The position numbers were made by a program, and so were the translations under genes. From NCBI GenBank assembly GCA_964555055.1, contig CAZKQW010000015.1, positions 1 to 51,535 of the forward strand: DNA of 51,535 nucleotides, read 5' to 3'. The number at the start of each line of letters is the position of its first letter. The stretch's first letter is position 1. This DNA comes from GCA-016699445 sp964555055. GTDB lineage: Bacteria; UBA10199; JACPAL01; GCA-016699445. This document shows, in pieces, positions 1 to 7,429 of this stretch. The notes beneath the pieces were generated by a model. The model searched no databases and had not been told where the DNA came from. It saw only the letters and a list, made by a program, of their open reading frames with translations.

Positions 1-31
1 CCCCTTTCCCAAAATAAAAATAACACCCTAA

Positions 32-376
32 ATTGAGTTTTTCAGGAAACTGTTAATAGGCAATGCGATTAAGTTTCGCGGGGATAAACCTCCAGTCATT
101 CATATCGGAGTTCTCGCGGAAGACACACATTGGGTTTTTTCCTTTAAAGACCAAGGAATCGGGATTGAACCGGATTTTTACGAACGCATCTTCGTCATTT
201 TTCAAAGGCTACACGGTCAAGGCGAATACCCAGGCACCGGCATCGGACTCGCGCTTTGCCGTAAGATAGTCGAGCGCCACGGAGGCAAAATCTGGGTGGA
301 ATCGCGGATGGGAGCCGGATCGACATTTTTTTTCACGATACCGAAAACGATATTTGAAACCAAGGAGACTCAATGA
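32..376 (+). CDS. Sensor histidine kinase, C-terminal ATPase domain (5' end missing or broken)
   Basis: The frame encodes the catalytic end of a histidine kinase: an N-box (IGNAIKFRG, near base 57), a G1 box (DQGIGI), an F-box region (YERIF..FQRLHG) and a G2 box (GTGIGLALCRKIVERHGG), then a short tail. This half binds ATP and phosphorylates the dimerisation histidine, which is not present here. The style of the G2 region resembles phytochrome-type kinases that pair with Rcp1-like regulators, and such a regulator follows at once: its ATG overlaps this stop by four bases (ATGA). The frame has a stop at 29-31, only about seven codons before the N-box, and the upstream bases do not read as kinase in any frame. 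Either the window edge is erroneous or the gene is broken. The domain call is firm; completeness is unknown. Confidence 0.8.
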   Translation: MEFFRKLLIGNAIKFRGDKPPVIHIGVLAEDTHWVFSFKDQGIGIEPDFYERIFVIFQRLHGQGEYPGTGIGLALCRKIVERHGGKIWVESRMGAGSTFFFTIPKTIFETKETQ

Positions 377-819
377 TCACAGACGATTCCGAAAAACCCA
401 TCGAGATACTCCTGGTCGAAGACAGCCCCGGTGACGTCAGGCTCACCAAAGAAGCGTTAAAGGAAAGCAAATTGAGGAACGTACTTTCGGTTGTGAATGA
501 TGGTGTCGAAGCCCTGAGATATCTCCGGCAGGAGGAAACCTACGCAAAAGCCGCGCGGCCCGACTTGATCCTCCTGGATTTAAACTTACCGAAGAAAGAT
601 GGCCACGAGGTCTTAAGGGAAATCAAGGAGGATCCTAACTTGAAACGGATACCCGTCATCATTTTGACGACATCGAAGACTGAAGAGGACGTGGTCGCCA
701 CTTATAATAACCACGCCAATTGCTTCATCACTAAGCCCGTGGACTTTAACCAATTCCTAAATGTCATCCGCAAGCTGGAGGACTTTTGGCTGATGATCGT
801 CAAACTACCGCCTAAATAA
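373..819 (+). CDS. Rcp1-like single-domain response regulator
   Basis: This 148-residue protein is a lone receiver domain with no output domain. The acidic pocket is E16-D17, the phosphoacceptor is D69 (LILLDLNLP), and the switch residues are T99 (ILTTSK) and K121 (FITKPVD). The sequence belongs to the Rcp1-type family, which partners bacteriophytochrome-like and other hybrid kinases. It overlaps the stop of the preceding kinase by four bases, so the two are probably translationally coupled and the kinase is its likely phosphodonor. Without an output domain it presumably acts through protein contacts or as a phosphate relay to the next regulator. The family is certain; the partner is inferred from position. 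Confidence 0.93.
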   Translation: MITDDSEKPIEILLVEDSPGDVRLTKEALKESKLRNVLSVVNDGVEALRYLRQEETYAKAARPDLILLDLNLPKKDGHEVLREIKEDPNLKRIPVIILTTSKTEEDVVATYNNHANCFITKPVDFNQFLNVIRKLEDFWLMIVKLPPK

Positions 820-828
820 GGGACATTT

Positions 829-1371
829 ATGAAAGTACTTCTTATTGAAGACAATCCGGGCGATGCCCTTCTGGTCAAAACCGCCCTGTCTAAAGTGCCG
901 GAAGGCGTCAAATTTGATTGGGTCGACCAACTCTCGAAAGGCATCGCTTGCCTTAAGAAGGACGAAATTGACATCGTCGTCATCGACCTTTCTTTACCCG
1001 ATAGTTGGGGATTGGAGACGATCCTGAAAATCCGTGAGGAAGCTCACCACGTCCCCATCGTCGTGCTGACCGGTAGCTGCAATGCGGATGTGAACGTAGG
1101 TGTGGAGGCAGTAAGGCACGGGGCTCAAGACTACCTACTGAAGGACCAACTGGATTATCACGTCCTTTTTCGTGTCTTGCGTTACGCCGTCGAACGCCAC
1201 CGATCCGAACGCCTCTTGCAACAAAAAGTGGAGGAGCTGGAAAAGATGAACGAGATCATGCTCGACCGCGAAGAACGCATACTCGATTTAAAGAAACACA
1301 TCCGTCATTTGGAAGATAAGATCCGCAACGGTAGCCAACATCCCCTCAATCCTCCCCCTACCTCCCCCTAA
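829..1371 (+). CDS. Response regulator receiver with C-terminal coiled coil
   Basis: This 180-residue protein starts nine bases after the previous regulator, in the same operon. Residues 1-120 form a receiver domain with acidic residues E7-D8, phosphoacceptor D53 (VVIDLSLPD), T81 and K105 (YLLKDQLD). Residues about 125-170 are strongly charged with heptad-like spacing (RLLQQKVEELEKMNEIM and on), which reads as a coiled coil, and the protein ends in a proline-rich tail. Receivers of this type usually sit at the N-terminus of a histidine kinase or GGDEF protein. Here the coiled coil ends without a catalytic domain, so it may dimerise or dock onto another kinase. The receiver call is certain; the role of the tail is inferred. 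Confidence 0.9.
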   Translation: MKVLLIEDNPGDALLVKTALSKVPEGVKFDWVDQLSKGIACLKKDEIDIVVIDLSLPDSWGLETILKIREEAHHVPIVVLTGSCNADVNVGVEAVRHGAQDYLLKDQLDYHVLFRVLRYAVERHRSERLLQQKVEELEKMNEIMLDREERILDLKKHIRHLEDKIRNGSQHPLNPPPTSP

Positions 1372-1606
1372 TTGACCGCCGATTTCCAAAACTTCCCTTC
1401 CAGCGCCCACAATCCCTTCACCTCCACACAAGAAATTAGAACGACACCTGTCTATCACGACACGTAAGCCACTTAAGTCACGTTAAAAAAACGGGGATGA
1501 AAAGAAAGTACGCAACTAAATAAAATGCGTGGGCGAAAACACTCATTCAACCGTCAGAATATTAGCTGACAATTCAAAAATTTTTAAAAAATCTTAGGAG
1601 GATTTG

Positions 1607-3337
1607 ATGAAAACAAAAATGAAGGTTCGTCTAACGTCGGTCGTCTGCATGATGCTCTTCGCGTCCGCGGCGAAGGCTGGAAATCTTTTTGAGATTTCGG
1701 GAAATAACTCAGGTATGGCCATCCCACAGGAAAATGCGACCTGCGCTACAGGGGCAAGGAGAGGGGTCTTTTCGTTATTTAATGGTGACGGCGTCTTTAC
1801 CCCACTGAATACGATGGAAAATTTTTCCACCTTTGCGATTCCCATGACTGTTAGTAATGGTCAAAACTTAGTAGGAAATATCGAAGCTGTAAATTGCGAT
1901 TTCGGAAGCGTCAGTGGGCGCCGGAATGAAAGCGTAGGCTTTATGATCGCAGGTTCCGAACAGAGAATTGATTCCGACCCTTTAACTTGGGATGCCATTG
2001 CCTATTTCCCAGACCTCATTTCGGCTTTTCCAGGACGTACTATGGTAGGTTCAGCTCTACAAGCTGTGAATTCAAATTTAGGGGCGGGACATGCGATTTC
2101 CGCTCAAGGAGAGAGGCTTCCTCTCGTGATGCATCTGATGAAAAGGGAAAAACAAAGAGGATGTACTTATAAAAATAATGATAACCGACCACTCTCTACT
2201 GGTGAACTTTTTCTGGCAGAGCCTCAGTCATGTTATGATTACTCTCTTCTAGACTCGTCGCTCTATTCCGTCTCAACCAGAGCTCTCCCTCTACCTGAAG
2301 TTTCTTGCCCTAACGGTCTTGTTTTAAACGCACACGCTATTGATATGAATGAGGCAGGTGTTATTGTCGGTCGTGTGGGCTGTGGAAATATTAATGGAAA
2401 TCTGGGTGATGTGACCACTCCAAACCGAGGAGGACAGGATACTCAAGGCGCCGTTATCTGGAACTTAAATACTTCTACACCGTCAGGCTATGAATTTCAT
2501 TATCTTGATCGTCGAGACGAGGTAGCCGGACATACGAATAAGAGCCAGTCTATCGGTATTAATAATCAAGGAGAGGTCGCCGGAGAAAGTAGCTTTAACG
2601 GTGATCGGAATCCACATGCCTTTGTGTGGAAGCAAGGGATGATACAAGTCAAGGATATCCACCAACCGATTCAGGACGAAGTAAATCGAGAAAATTCTAA
2701 GATGATGGGAATGTCGCCTGAAACGATCACTACAAAGGCAGTTGCTATCGCTTCATTGGATTCTCCAAATGAGCGTGTCGTCGCAGCGCTCTCCTATTCT
2801 TATACGACCGCCGGCGAAAATGCGGCGCGAGGTCTTTCTTTTTCCGTTTCACCCGCTTATATTTTGGAACCTAGCAACTATAAGTCAGGCTTTGCGGTTT
2901 ACGGACGCTGGAACTTGGATGACTTTCAAGTGTCTCGAGTCATTAACTTGAAACAGCTTTGCAAGCTAATTTACCCTTCGGATATTCGCATCACGAATCA
3001 AAATTTCTGCAAGGTTTATATCTCTGGAATGAACGAAAATGGGATTATGTTTGGGACTTTTGATGCGCCCACGGTCTCCTATGCAGCCGATATGACACCC
3101 ACTTACAGAACTCCATTATCGAAGAAAGGTTTCATCTATAATTCAAGAACTATGGAATTCAAAGAAGTGGATCTTGACTCTATCGTACCTTCCTCTTTGA
3201 CGATGGGAATGACACCGGCCCAGATAGCGAATGTTTCTAAAGAAGTTTATTCATTAAATGATAATGGCGAAATGATCGTGACTTGGGGATCTCATTACTT
3301 CTTAAGAACCCTCGATCTCTTCGAGACGTTGTTCTAG
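1607..3337 (+). CDS. Secreted HAF-like repeat protein
   Basis: A 576-residue exported protein. The ATG at 1607 is preceded by AGGAGG with a five-base spacer, which decides against the TTG one codon upstream. A signal peptide ends near AKA|GN at residues 23-25. The body carries degenerate repeats of the type 'GINNQGEVAGES ... HAFVWKQG', with related units 'DMNEAGVIVGR', 'GMNENGIMFGT' and 'SLNDNGEMIVT'. These resemble the extracellular HAF repeat, which is thought to fold as a beta-propeller. No enzyme motif is visible. A strong terminator follows at 3364-3398. The coding sequence looks richer in A+T than its neighbours, which could mean separate origin. Exact function is unknown; export is well supported. 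Confidence 0.75.
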   Translation: MKTKMKVRLTSVVCMMLFASAAKAGNLFEISGNNSGMAIPQENATCATGARRGVFSLFNGDGVFTPLNTMENFSTFAIPMTVSNGQNLVGNIEAVNCDFGSVSGRRNESVGFMIAGSEQRIDSDPLTWDAIAYFPDLISAFPGRTMVGSALQAVNSNLGAGHAISAQGERLPLVMHLMKREKQRGCTYKNNDNRPLSTGELFLAEPQSCYDYSLLDSSLYSVSTRALPLPEVSCPNGLVLNAHAIDMNEAGVIVGRVGCGNINGNLGDVTTPNRGGQDTQGAVIWNLNTSTPSGYEFHYLDRRDEVAGHTNKSQSIGINNQGEVAGESSFNGDRNPHAFVWKQGMIQVKDIHQPIQDEVNRENSKMMGMSPETITTKAVAIASLDSPNERVVAALSYSYTTAGENAARGLSFSVSPAYILEPSNYKSGFAVYGRWNLDDFQVSRVINLKQLCKLIYPSDIRITNQNFCKVYISGMNENGIMFGTFDAPTVSYAADMTPTYRTPLSKKGFIYNSRTMEFKEVDLDSIVPSSLTMGMTPAQIANVSKEVYSLNDNGEMIVTWGSHYFLRTLDLFETLF

Positions 3338-3363
3338 AATCGTTTTTTAAGGTGTATTTAAAA

Positions 3364-3398
3364 CCCCCGCACTATCTCAGATAATGCGGGGGTTTTTT
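3364..3398 (+). terminator. Rho-independent terminator after the HAF-like gene
   Basis: A perfect 8-base stem (CCCCCGCA with TGCGGGGG) encloses a further five-base pairing TATCT/AGATA, and six T residues follow at 3393-3398. It lies 26 bases after the plus-strand stop. On the minus strand the hairpin is followed only by TTTT, so it might also help end transcription of the convergent hisC gene. Confidence 0.9.
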
Positions 3399-3438
3399 GT
3401 ATGATCACGGACGAGAGAAGTCTTCTCTCGAGTTTATC

Positions 3439-4533
3439 TTATCGATAAATAGTTGGCTTTGATTCAGGACAGCAATTTCGAAGATTCGATAAGAGTTCGT
3501 CGTTCTCCCGGGGACTTCCCACGGAGATGCGCAGAGCGTTCCTTAAATGTTTCGAACGGACGTCGCGAATGACGATCCCTTTTCGGGATAAGGCCGTTTG
3601 GATTTTTTGGAAAAGCGCGTCCGTCTTTGTCTGGAAAAGTATGAAGTTTGTTTGAGAGGGGAAAACCTTGAGGTCCTTCATTTTTTCGAGCTCTTTTTGC
3701 ATGCGATTCCGCTCGTCGACCGCCTCGGCGACGACTCTTCCGACATAGCCCTCGTCCTCTAACACCACCTCTCCCAAAACCTGTGATAAAATCCCTACAC
3801 TAAAAGGAAGGACGACCTTTTGTACCTCACGGGCAACGGTAGGATCGGCCATAAGATACCCTAATCGTACGCCGCCTAAGGAAAAGGCCTTGGAAAAAGT
3901 CCGCAAGAGGACGAGGTTCTTATATTTCTTCAGGAGAGGGGCGAATGTGTAGCCGCTAAAGGGATAATACGCTTCATCGATCACAACTAAGCTTTTAGAC
4001 GCCTGAATAATGGATAAAAGATCCTTTTCGGGAAAGAGATTGCCGGTCGGCGCGTTCGGATTGGGCAAAAAAACCAAGCGCGGCTTCTCGCGACGGATCC
4101 GTTTCAGGATCTTTTCGGTGGGCAAGGAGAAGTCTCTTTTATTCAAGGGGATTTCGATGACCCGATTCCCCAACATCTTAGCCTGTAATTCATACAAGGA
4201 AAAGCTGGGGGTAATCGTCAGGACCTTAGCCCCCACCGATGCGGCTACTACTAGAGCTTGGATTAAGATATTCGACCCCCCAGACACCACGATACCGTCC
4301 GACACCCACCCTTCCCTTCGAGCGATCTTCTCGGCTAGGCCGATCGCGTAAGGTAACGGGTAACGATTCCATGCCGCAGATTTGAGGCGTTCCAGAACCT
4401 TACCCTTTAAAAGATCGGAGATATCGTAAGGAGACTCGTTTTGATTGAGCTTAATGCGATCGTTCTGTTTTTTCAGGGAATAGCCGTGGGTTTTTCTCAC
4501 CTCGGAGCGTATCCAAACACTCGGATTTTTCAT
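3439..4533 (-). CDS. hisC: Histidinol-phosphate aminotransferase (class II PLP aminotransferase)
   Basis: At 364 residues it has the usual HisC length. It would convert imidazole-acetol phosphate and glutamate to histidinol phosphate, a PLP-dependent step of histidine synthesis in the cytoplasm. Visible fold-type I landmarks are N160 in NPNAPTG, D186 in VVIDEAY, and the PLP-binding K215 in RTFSKAFSLGGVRLGY; the N-terminal KLNQNESPY substrate loop is typical of HisC. No other his gene is nearby, so it stands alone. Related family members act on aromatic amino acids or cobalamin precursors, so the substrate is inferred from overall resemblance. It reads divergently from rplM and converges on the HAF-like gene. 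No clear ribosome binding site precedes the start. Confidence 0.88.
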   Translation of the reverse strand: MKNPSVWIRSEVRKTHGYSLKKQNDRIKLNQNESPYDISDLLKGKVLERLKSAAWNRYPLPYAIGLAEKIARREGWVSDGIVVSGGSNILIQALVVAASVGAKVLTITPSFSLYELQAKMLGNRVIEIPLNKRDFSLPTEKILKRIRREKPRLVFLPNPNAPTGNLFPEKDLLSIIQASKSLVVIDEAYYPFSGYTFAPLLKKYKNLVLLRTFSKAFSLGGVRLGYLMADPTVAREVQKVVLPFSVGILSQVLGEVVLEDEGYVGRVVAEAVDERNRMQKELEKMKDLKVFPSQTNFILFQTKTDALFQKIQTALSRKGIVIRDVRSKHLRNALRISVGSPRENDELLSNLRNCCPESKPTIYR

Positions 4534-4578
4534 GGTCGGCGGGCTATAAGATAGCGCTGAAAAACTTTCAAGTAAGGC

Positions 4579-4608
4579 TTGACACCCGCGGCGTTTCTTT
4601 CCTAAGGT
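4579..4608 (+). promoter_or_regulatory. Likely sigma-70-type promoter for rplM-rpsI
   Basis: TTGACA at 4579-4584 is followed, after 18 bases, by TAAGGT at 4603-4608, just ahead of the rplM start at 4627. The -35 box is perfect and the -10 box weak. The short leader fits a ribosomal protein operon. Start-site data would be needed to confirm it. Confidence 0.45.
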
Positions 4609-4626
4609 CCGCGATTCTTAAAACTT

Positions 4627-5058
4627 ATGCAAAAGTCGACACTTGTCAAAAAAGAAGAGGCTAAAAGGAACTGGGTCCTCGTGGATTTGAATGGAAAGAC
4701 CTTGGGTCGCGCGGCCACGCGCATCGCGGACATTCTCCGCGGCAAGAACAAGGTGCTGTTCACTCCTCATCAGGATACCGGTGATTTTGTAGTCGTGATC
4801 AACGCCGAAAAGGTCCATCTGACGGGCAATAAACTGAAAGATAAGATCTACTACAAGCACAGCGGTTTCCGCGGCGGTTTGAAGGAAGTTACGGCCGAGC
4901 ACCTCCTCCAGAGGAAGCCCGAGCGCGTCATCCAGGACGCCGTTCATGGCATGCTTCCTAAAAACAAGATGAACCAACATTTAATGAAGAAGCTCAAGGT
5001 GTACGCCGGATCGGAACACCCTCATGCTTCCCAGCAACCTAAAACGATCGAGATTTAA
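4627..5058 (+). CDS. rplM: 50S ribosomal protein L13
   Basis: A 143-residue protein of standard L13 length, one of the early assembly proteins of the large subunit. Family signatures include RNWVLVDLNGKTLGRAATRIA near the N-terminus, HQDTGDFVVVINAEKV in the middle, and the VIQDAVHGMLPKN segment towards the end. It is followed two bases later by rpsI, the classic rplM-rpsI operon, so the two ribosomal proteins are made together. In other bacteria L13 can bind its own leader; the leader here is short and no structure was identified. Confidence 0.98.
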   Translation: MQKSTLVKKEEAKRNWVLVDLNGKTLGRAATRIADILRGKNKVLFTPHQDTGDFVVVINAEKVHLTGNKLKDKIYYKHSGFRGGLKEVTAEHLLQRKPERVIQDAVHGMLPKNKMNQHLMKKLKVYAGSEHPHASQQPKTIEI

Positions 5059-5060
5059 TT

Positions 5061-5480
5061 ATGGCTACCGCAAGAATCGTTACCCCTAAAGCCGTCAAGA
5101 GCTTTGACACCACCGGAAAAAGAAAGAACGCCATCGCCCGTGTTATCCTGAAGGCGGGTAAAGGAGTCATCACCGTCAATGGACGGGAGTTTCAGAACTA
5201 TTTCGGACGCGAAGCCCTCCGCTTCATCGTCAACCAACCTTTAGAAGTGACAGCAACCCAGGGGCAATACGATATTTCCGCCAATATTTTCGGAGGCGGA
5301 CCTGCTGGCCAAGCCGCCGCCTTGAAGCATGCTATCTCTAAGGCCCTTTTGGAGACCAATCCCGAGTTGAGAAAACCGCTCCGCGGAGCCGGCCTCCTCA
5401 CCCGCGATTCGCGCGAGGTCGAACGCAAAAAATACGGCCGCCGCGGTGCACGTCGTCGTTCCCAATACAGTAAGCGTTAA
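5061..5480 (+). CDS. rpsI: 30S ribosomal protein S9
   Basis: This 139-residue protein carries the S9 core (TGKRKNAIARV, INGREFQNYFGRE-like segment, GGGPAGQAAALKHAISKAL) and the lysine/arginine-rich C-terminal tail KKYGRRGARRRSQYSKR, which reaches towards tRNA in the ribosomal P site. It begins two bases after the rplM stop. The first 12 or so residues (ATARIVTPKAVKS) are a slight extension compared with short S9 proteins. An imperfect inverted repeat, not a classic terminator, follows in the gap before argC. Confidence 0.98.
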   Translation: MATARIVTPKAVKSFDTTGKRKNAIARVILKAGKGVITVNGREFQNYFGREALRFIVNQPLEVTATQGQYDISANIFGGGPAGQAAALKHAISKALLETNPELRKPLRGAGLLTRDSREVERKKYGRRGARRRSQYSKR

Positions 5481-5491
5481 TCCTTTCACCC

Positions 5492-5550
5492 TTCGACGGG
5501 CTCAGTCAGCCACTGATTTCTGAAAGCTACGGTGTCGTGAGCTTATCGAC
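5492..5550. repeat. Imperfect inverted repeat between rpsI and argC (REP-like)
   Basis: The arms TTCGACGGGCTCA (near 5492-5504) and TGAGCTTATCGA (near 5538-5549) are inverted relative to each other, and a small hairpin TCAGT/ACTGA lies between them. No T-run follows, so it is a poor terminator. The arm resembles the TTCGAC-AGCTCAG type of palindrome found scattered in many environmental bacterial genomes; that resemblance is from memory. Confidence 0.45.
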
Positions 5551-5570
5551 TCTTCATTTCGGGGGTTTAC

Positions 5571-6608
5571 ATGCTAAAAGTCGGCATTATCGGAGCTACG
5601 GGCTATACCGGCATCGAGCTTCTCAGGCTCCTTTTGAGGCATCCAAACATCCAGGTTGTCCTTGCGACTTCTGAAAAGTACGCCGGTAAACGGCTCGACC
5701 AAGCCCTTCCCGCCTTTTCCGGAGCGACGGATCTCGTCCTCCAGGAGCTGAAGGATGAGAGCGTCGTTTCCCAATGCGATGTGGCCTTTTCGTGCCTTCC
5801 ACACCAATCCGCCATGAAGCATGTGGCGGATTGGTATGATAAAGGGTTGAAGGTCATCGATCTTTCGGCCGATTTTCGCTTTTCTTCCGCTGAAACCTAC
5901 GCCCAATGGTATGAGCCTCACCAATACCCTGACCTTCTTTCCAAAGCTGTTTATGGCATGCCTGAGCTTTACCGGGAAGATATTCGGAAAGCGCAGTTGG
6001 TTGGTAACCCTGGTTGTTACCCGACCGGGGCTATCCTAAGCCTCGTACCTCTTTTAAGGGCCAAAGTTATCGCTCTGGATTCCATCATTATCGACTCCAA
6101 GTCGGGCGTCTCGGGGGCGGGGCGAAGTGCCAACGTCGATTCTTTATTCAGCGAAGTGAACGATTCCTTCCACGCCTACAAGGTCGCGAAACACCGACAT
6201 ACCCCGGAGATCGAAAAAGAACTCTCTAAGGCAGCGGGGCAACCTGTCGTCATTAGCTTCACGCCACACCTGGTCCCGATGGATCGAGGCATCCTCACGA
6301 CAATCTATGGGGAATCACGAGGACCAAAAGACACCGCCTCCGTCTTAAGGGTTCTTAAAGACGCCTACAAAGGCGAACCTTTCGTGAAAATCATGCCGGA
6401 AGGGACACTACCGAAAACTAAGGAAGTCCGAGGTAGCAACCGATGCCATATCGGCGCGGTATACGATCCGCGGACGAATCGCATTGTCTTGATCGCCGCG
6501 ATCGACAATCTCCTCAAAGGAGCCTCGTCTCAAGCGGTTCAAAACATGAATTTGATGTGCGGTTTTCCCGAAACGATGGGCATCGACGCCTTGGCGCTTT
6601 TACCTTAA
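5571..6608 (+). CDS. argC: N-acetyl-gamma-glutamyl-phosphate reductase
   Basis: A 345-residue enzyme of normal ArgC length, reducing N-acetyl-glutamyl phosphate to the semialdehyde with NADPH in arginine synthesis. The N-terminal Rossmann motif is GIIGATGYTGIELLRLL (residues 5-21); the catalytic cysteine is C149 in VGNPGCYPTGA. Other landmarks are FSCLPHQ, DLSADFR and KSGVSGAGR. The ATG at 5571 has a G-rich stretch upstream (GGGGG), though not a textbook ribosome binding site. No other arg gene is adjacent. The following gene starts two bases after the stop, so the two may be cotranscribed, although their jobs appear unrelated. Confidence 0.96.
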   Translation: MLKVGIIGATGYTGIELLRLLLRHPNIQVVLATSEKYAGKRLDQALPAFSGATDLVLQELKDESVVSQCDVAFSCLPHQSAMKHVADWYDKGLKVIDLSADFRFSSAETYAQWYEPHQYPDLLSKAVYGMPELYREDIRKAQLVGNPGCYPTGAILSLVPLLRAKVIALDSIIIDSKSGVSGAGRSANVDSLFSEVNDSFHAYKVAKHRHTPEIEKELSKAAGQPVVISFTPHLVPMDRGILTTIYGESRGPKDTASVLRVLKDAYKGEPFVKIMPEGTLPKTKEVRGSNRCHIGAVYDPRTNRIVLIAAIDNLLKGASSQAVQNMNLMCGFPETMGIDALALLP

Positions 6609-6610
6609 AC

Positions 6611-7336
6611 ATGAAATGGTTTTTGAGCATGGGGTTGGTTCTTCTGGCGTCTCTACCCTCTTTCGCCAAACCTAAGTATGGACCGTTCGCGACACCGCTT
6701 TCACGGGCGCATGATTACTTCGCAAGGGCAAAAGCCCCCGACTTCTGGATCCTTGCACCCTATTATACTGCCCAGAGGGATGACCGCTCCTGTTCTCTCG
6801 CGACCATGACGATGTTGGTGAATGCACTGAGGGCCTACGAAAACCTGGACTCTGAAACACCGCTCGTGACCCAAAAAAACCTTTTGGAGCACACGCAATC
6901 TCTCCCTTGGGCTCGTCACGTGGGTCCTTATGGATCGGGAGCTACTTTAAGCGAAATGGCTCATTTAACGGAGAAAACCCTTCGTCTCTATGGATGGGGT
7001 CATTACCGCGTCGAAATGCAATCCGTCCCTTTCCGACCCATAGATCAAGATAACTTCAAGAAACACCTTCGGCGACTCCTCGTAGAAAACGAAGAAAACG
7101 ATCGAAACTTCCTGATAATCAATTTTCTGCAAGGACAATTCACCGGCGACGCTTCCATTGGCCATTTTGCCATCATCGGCGCCTACGACGCTAAACGCCA
7201 CCGCGTGCTCATCCTAGACCCAGACCGGGAGTGGTACGAACCTTACTGGGTGTCGGAGGAAACTTTGTTTGAAGGTTGCAATACCCAGGACCCCACCTCA
7301 AAACTCAACCGCGGTTACATTTGGATCCATCCGTAA
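6611..7336 (+). CDS. Secreted phytochelatin-synthase-like cysteine peptidase (family C83)
   Basis: A 241-residue protein with a signal peptide (MKWFLSMGLVLLASLPSFA, cleavage near residue 19). The mature part has the papain-like triad layout of phytochelatin synthase: C61 in QRDDRSCSLATMTMLVNAL, H185 in IGHFAIIGAY and D203 in VLILDPDREWYEPYWV. Plant and fungal enzymes build phytochelatins from glutathione; short bacterial relatives mostly cleave the glycine from glutathione or its conjugates. Being exported, this one would act in the periplasm or outside the cell. Its ATG lies two bases after argC, and a longer upstream frame would run through argC, so the signal-peptide start is preferred. 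The family call is from motifs only; a role in metal or glutathione handling is inference. Confidence 0.78.
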   Translation: MKWFLSMGLVLLASLPSFAKPKYGPFATPLSRAHDYFARAKAPDFWILAPYYTAQRDDRSCSLATMTMLVNALRAYENLDSETPLVTQKNLLEHTQSLPWARHVGPYGSGATLSEMAHLTEKTLRLYGWGHYRVEMQSVPFRPIDQDNFKKHLRRLLVENEENDRNFLIINFLQGQFTGDASIGHFAIIGAYDAKRHRVLILDPDREWYEPYWVSEETLFEGCNTQDPTSKLNRGYIWIHP

Positions 7337-7429
7337 CTCGCTGCCGATGCGGCTACCCAAATGGATCGAAAGTGGATTTTACGAAACTTAAGTGATGACT
7401 GATCGATTTTCTTTAAAAGAGGCCCATTT

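Noticed and set aside
702..983. Minus-strand frame across the two response regulators
   Set aside because: It lies opposite conserved receiver motifs and has no start signal or domain.
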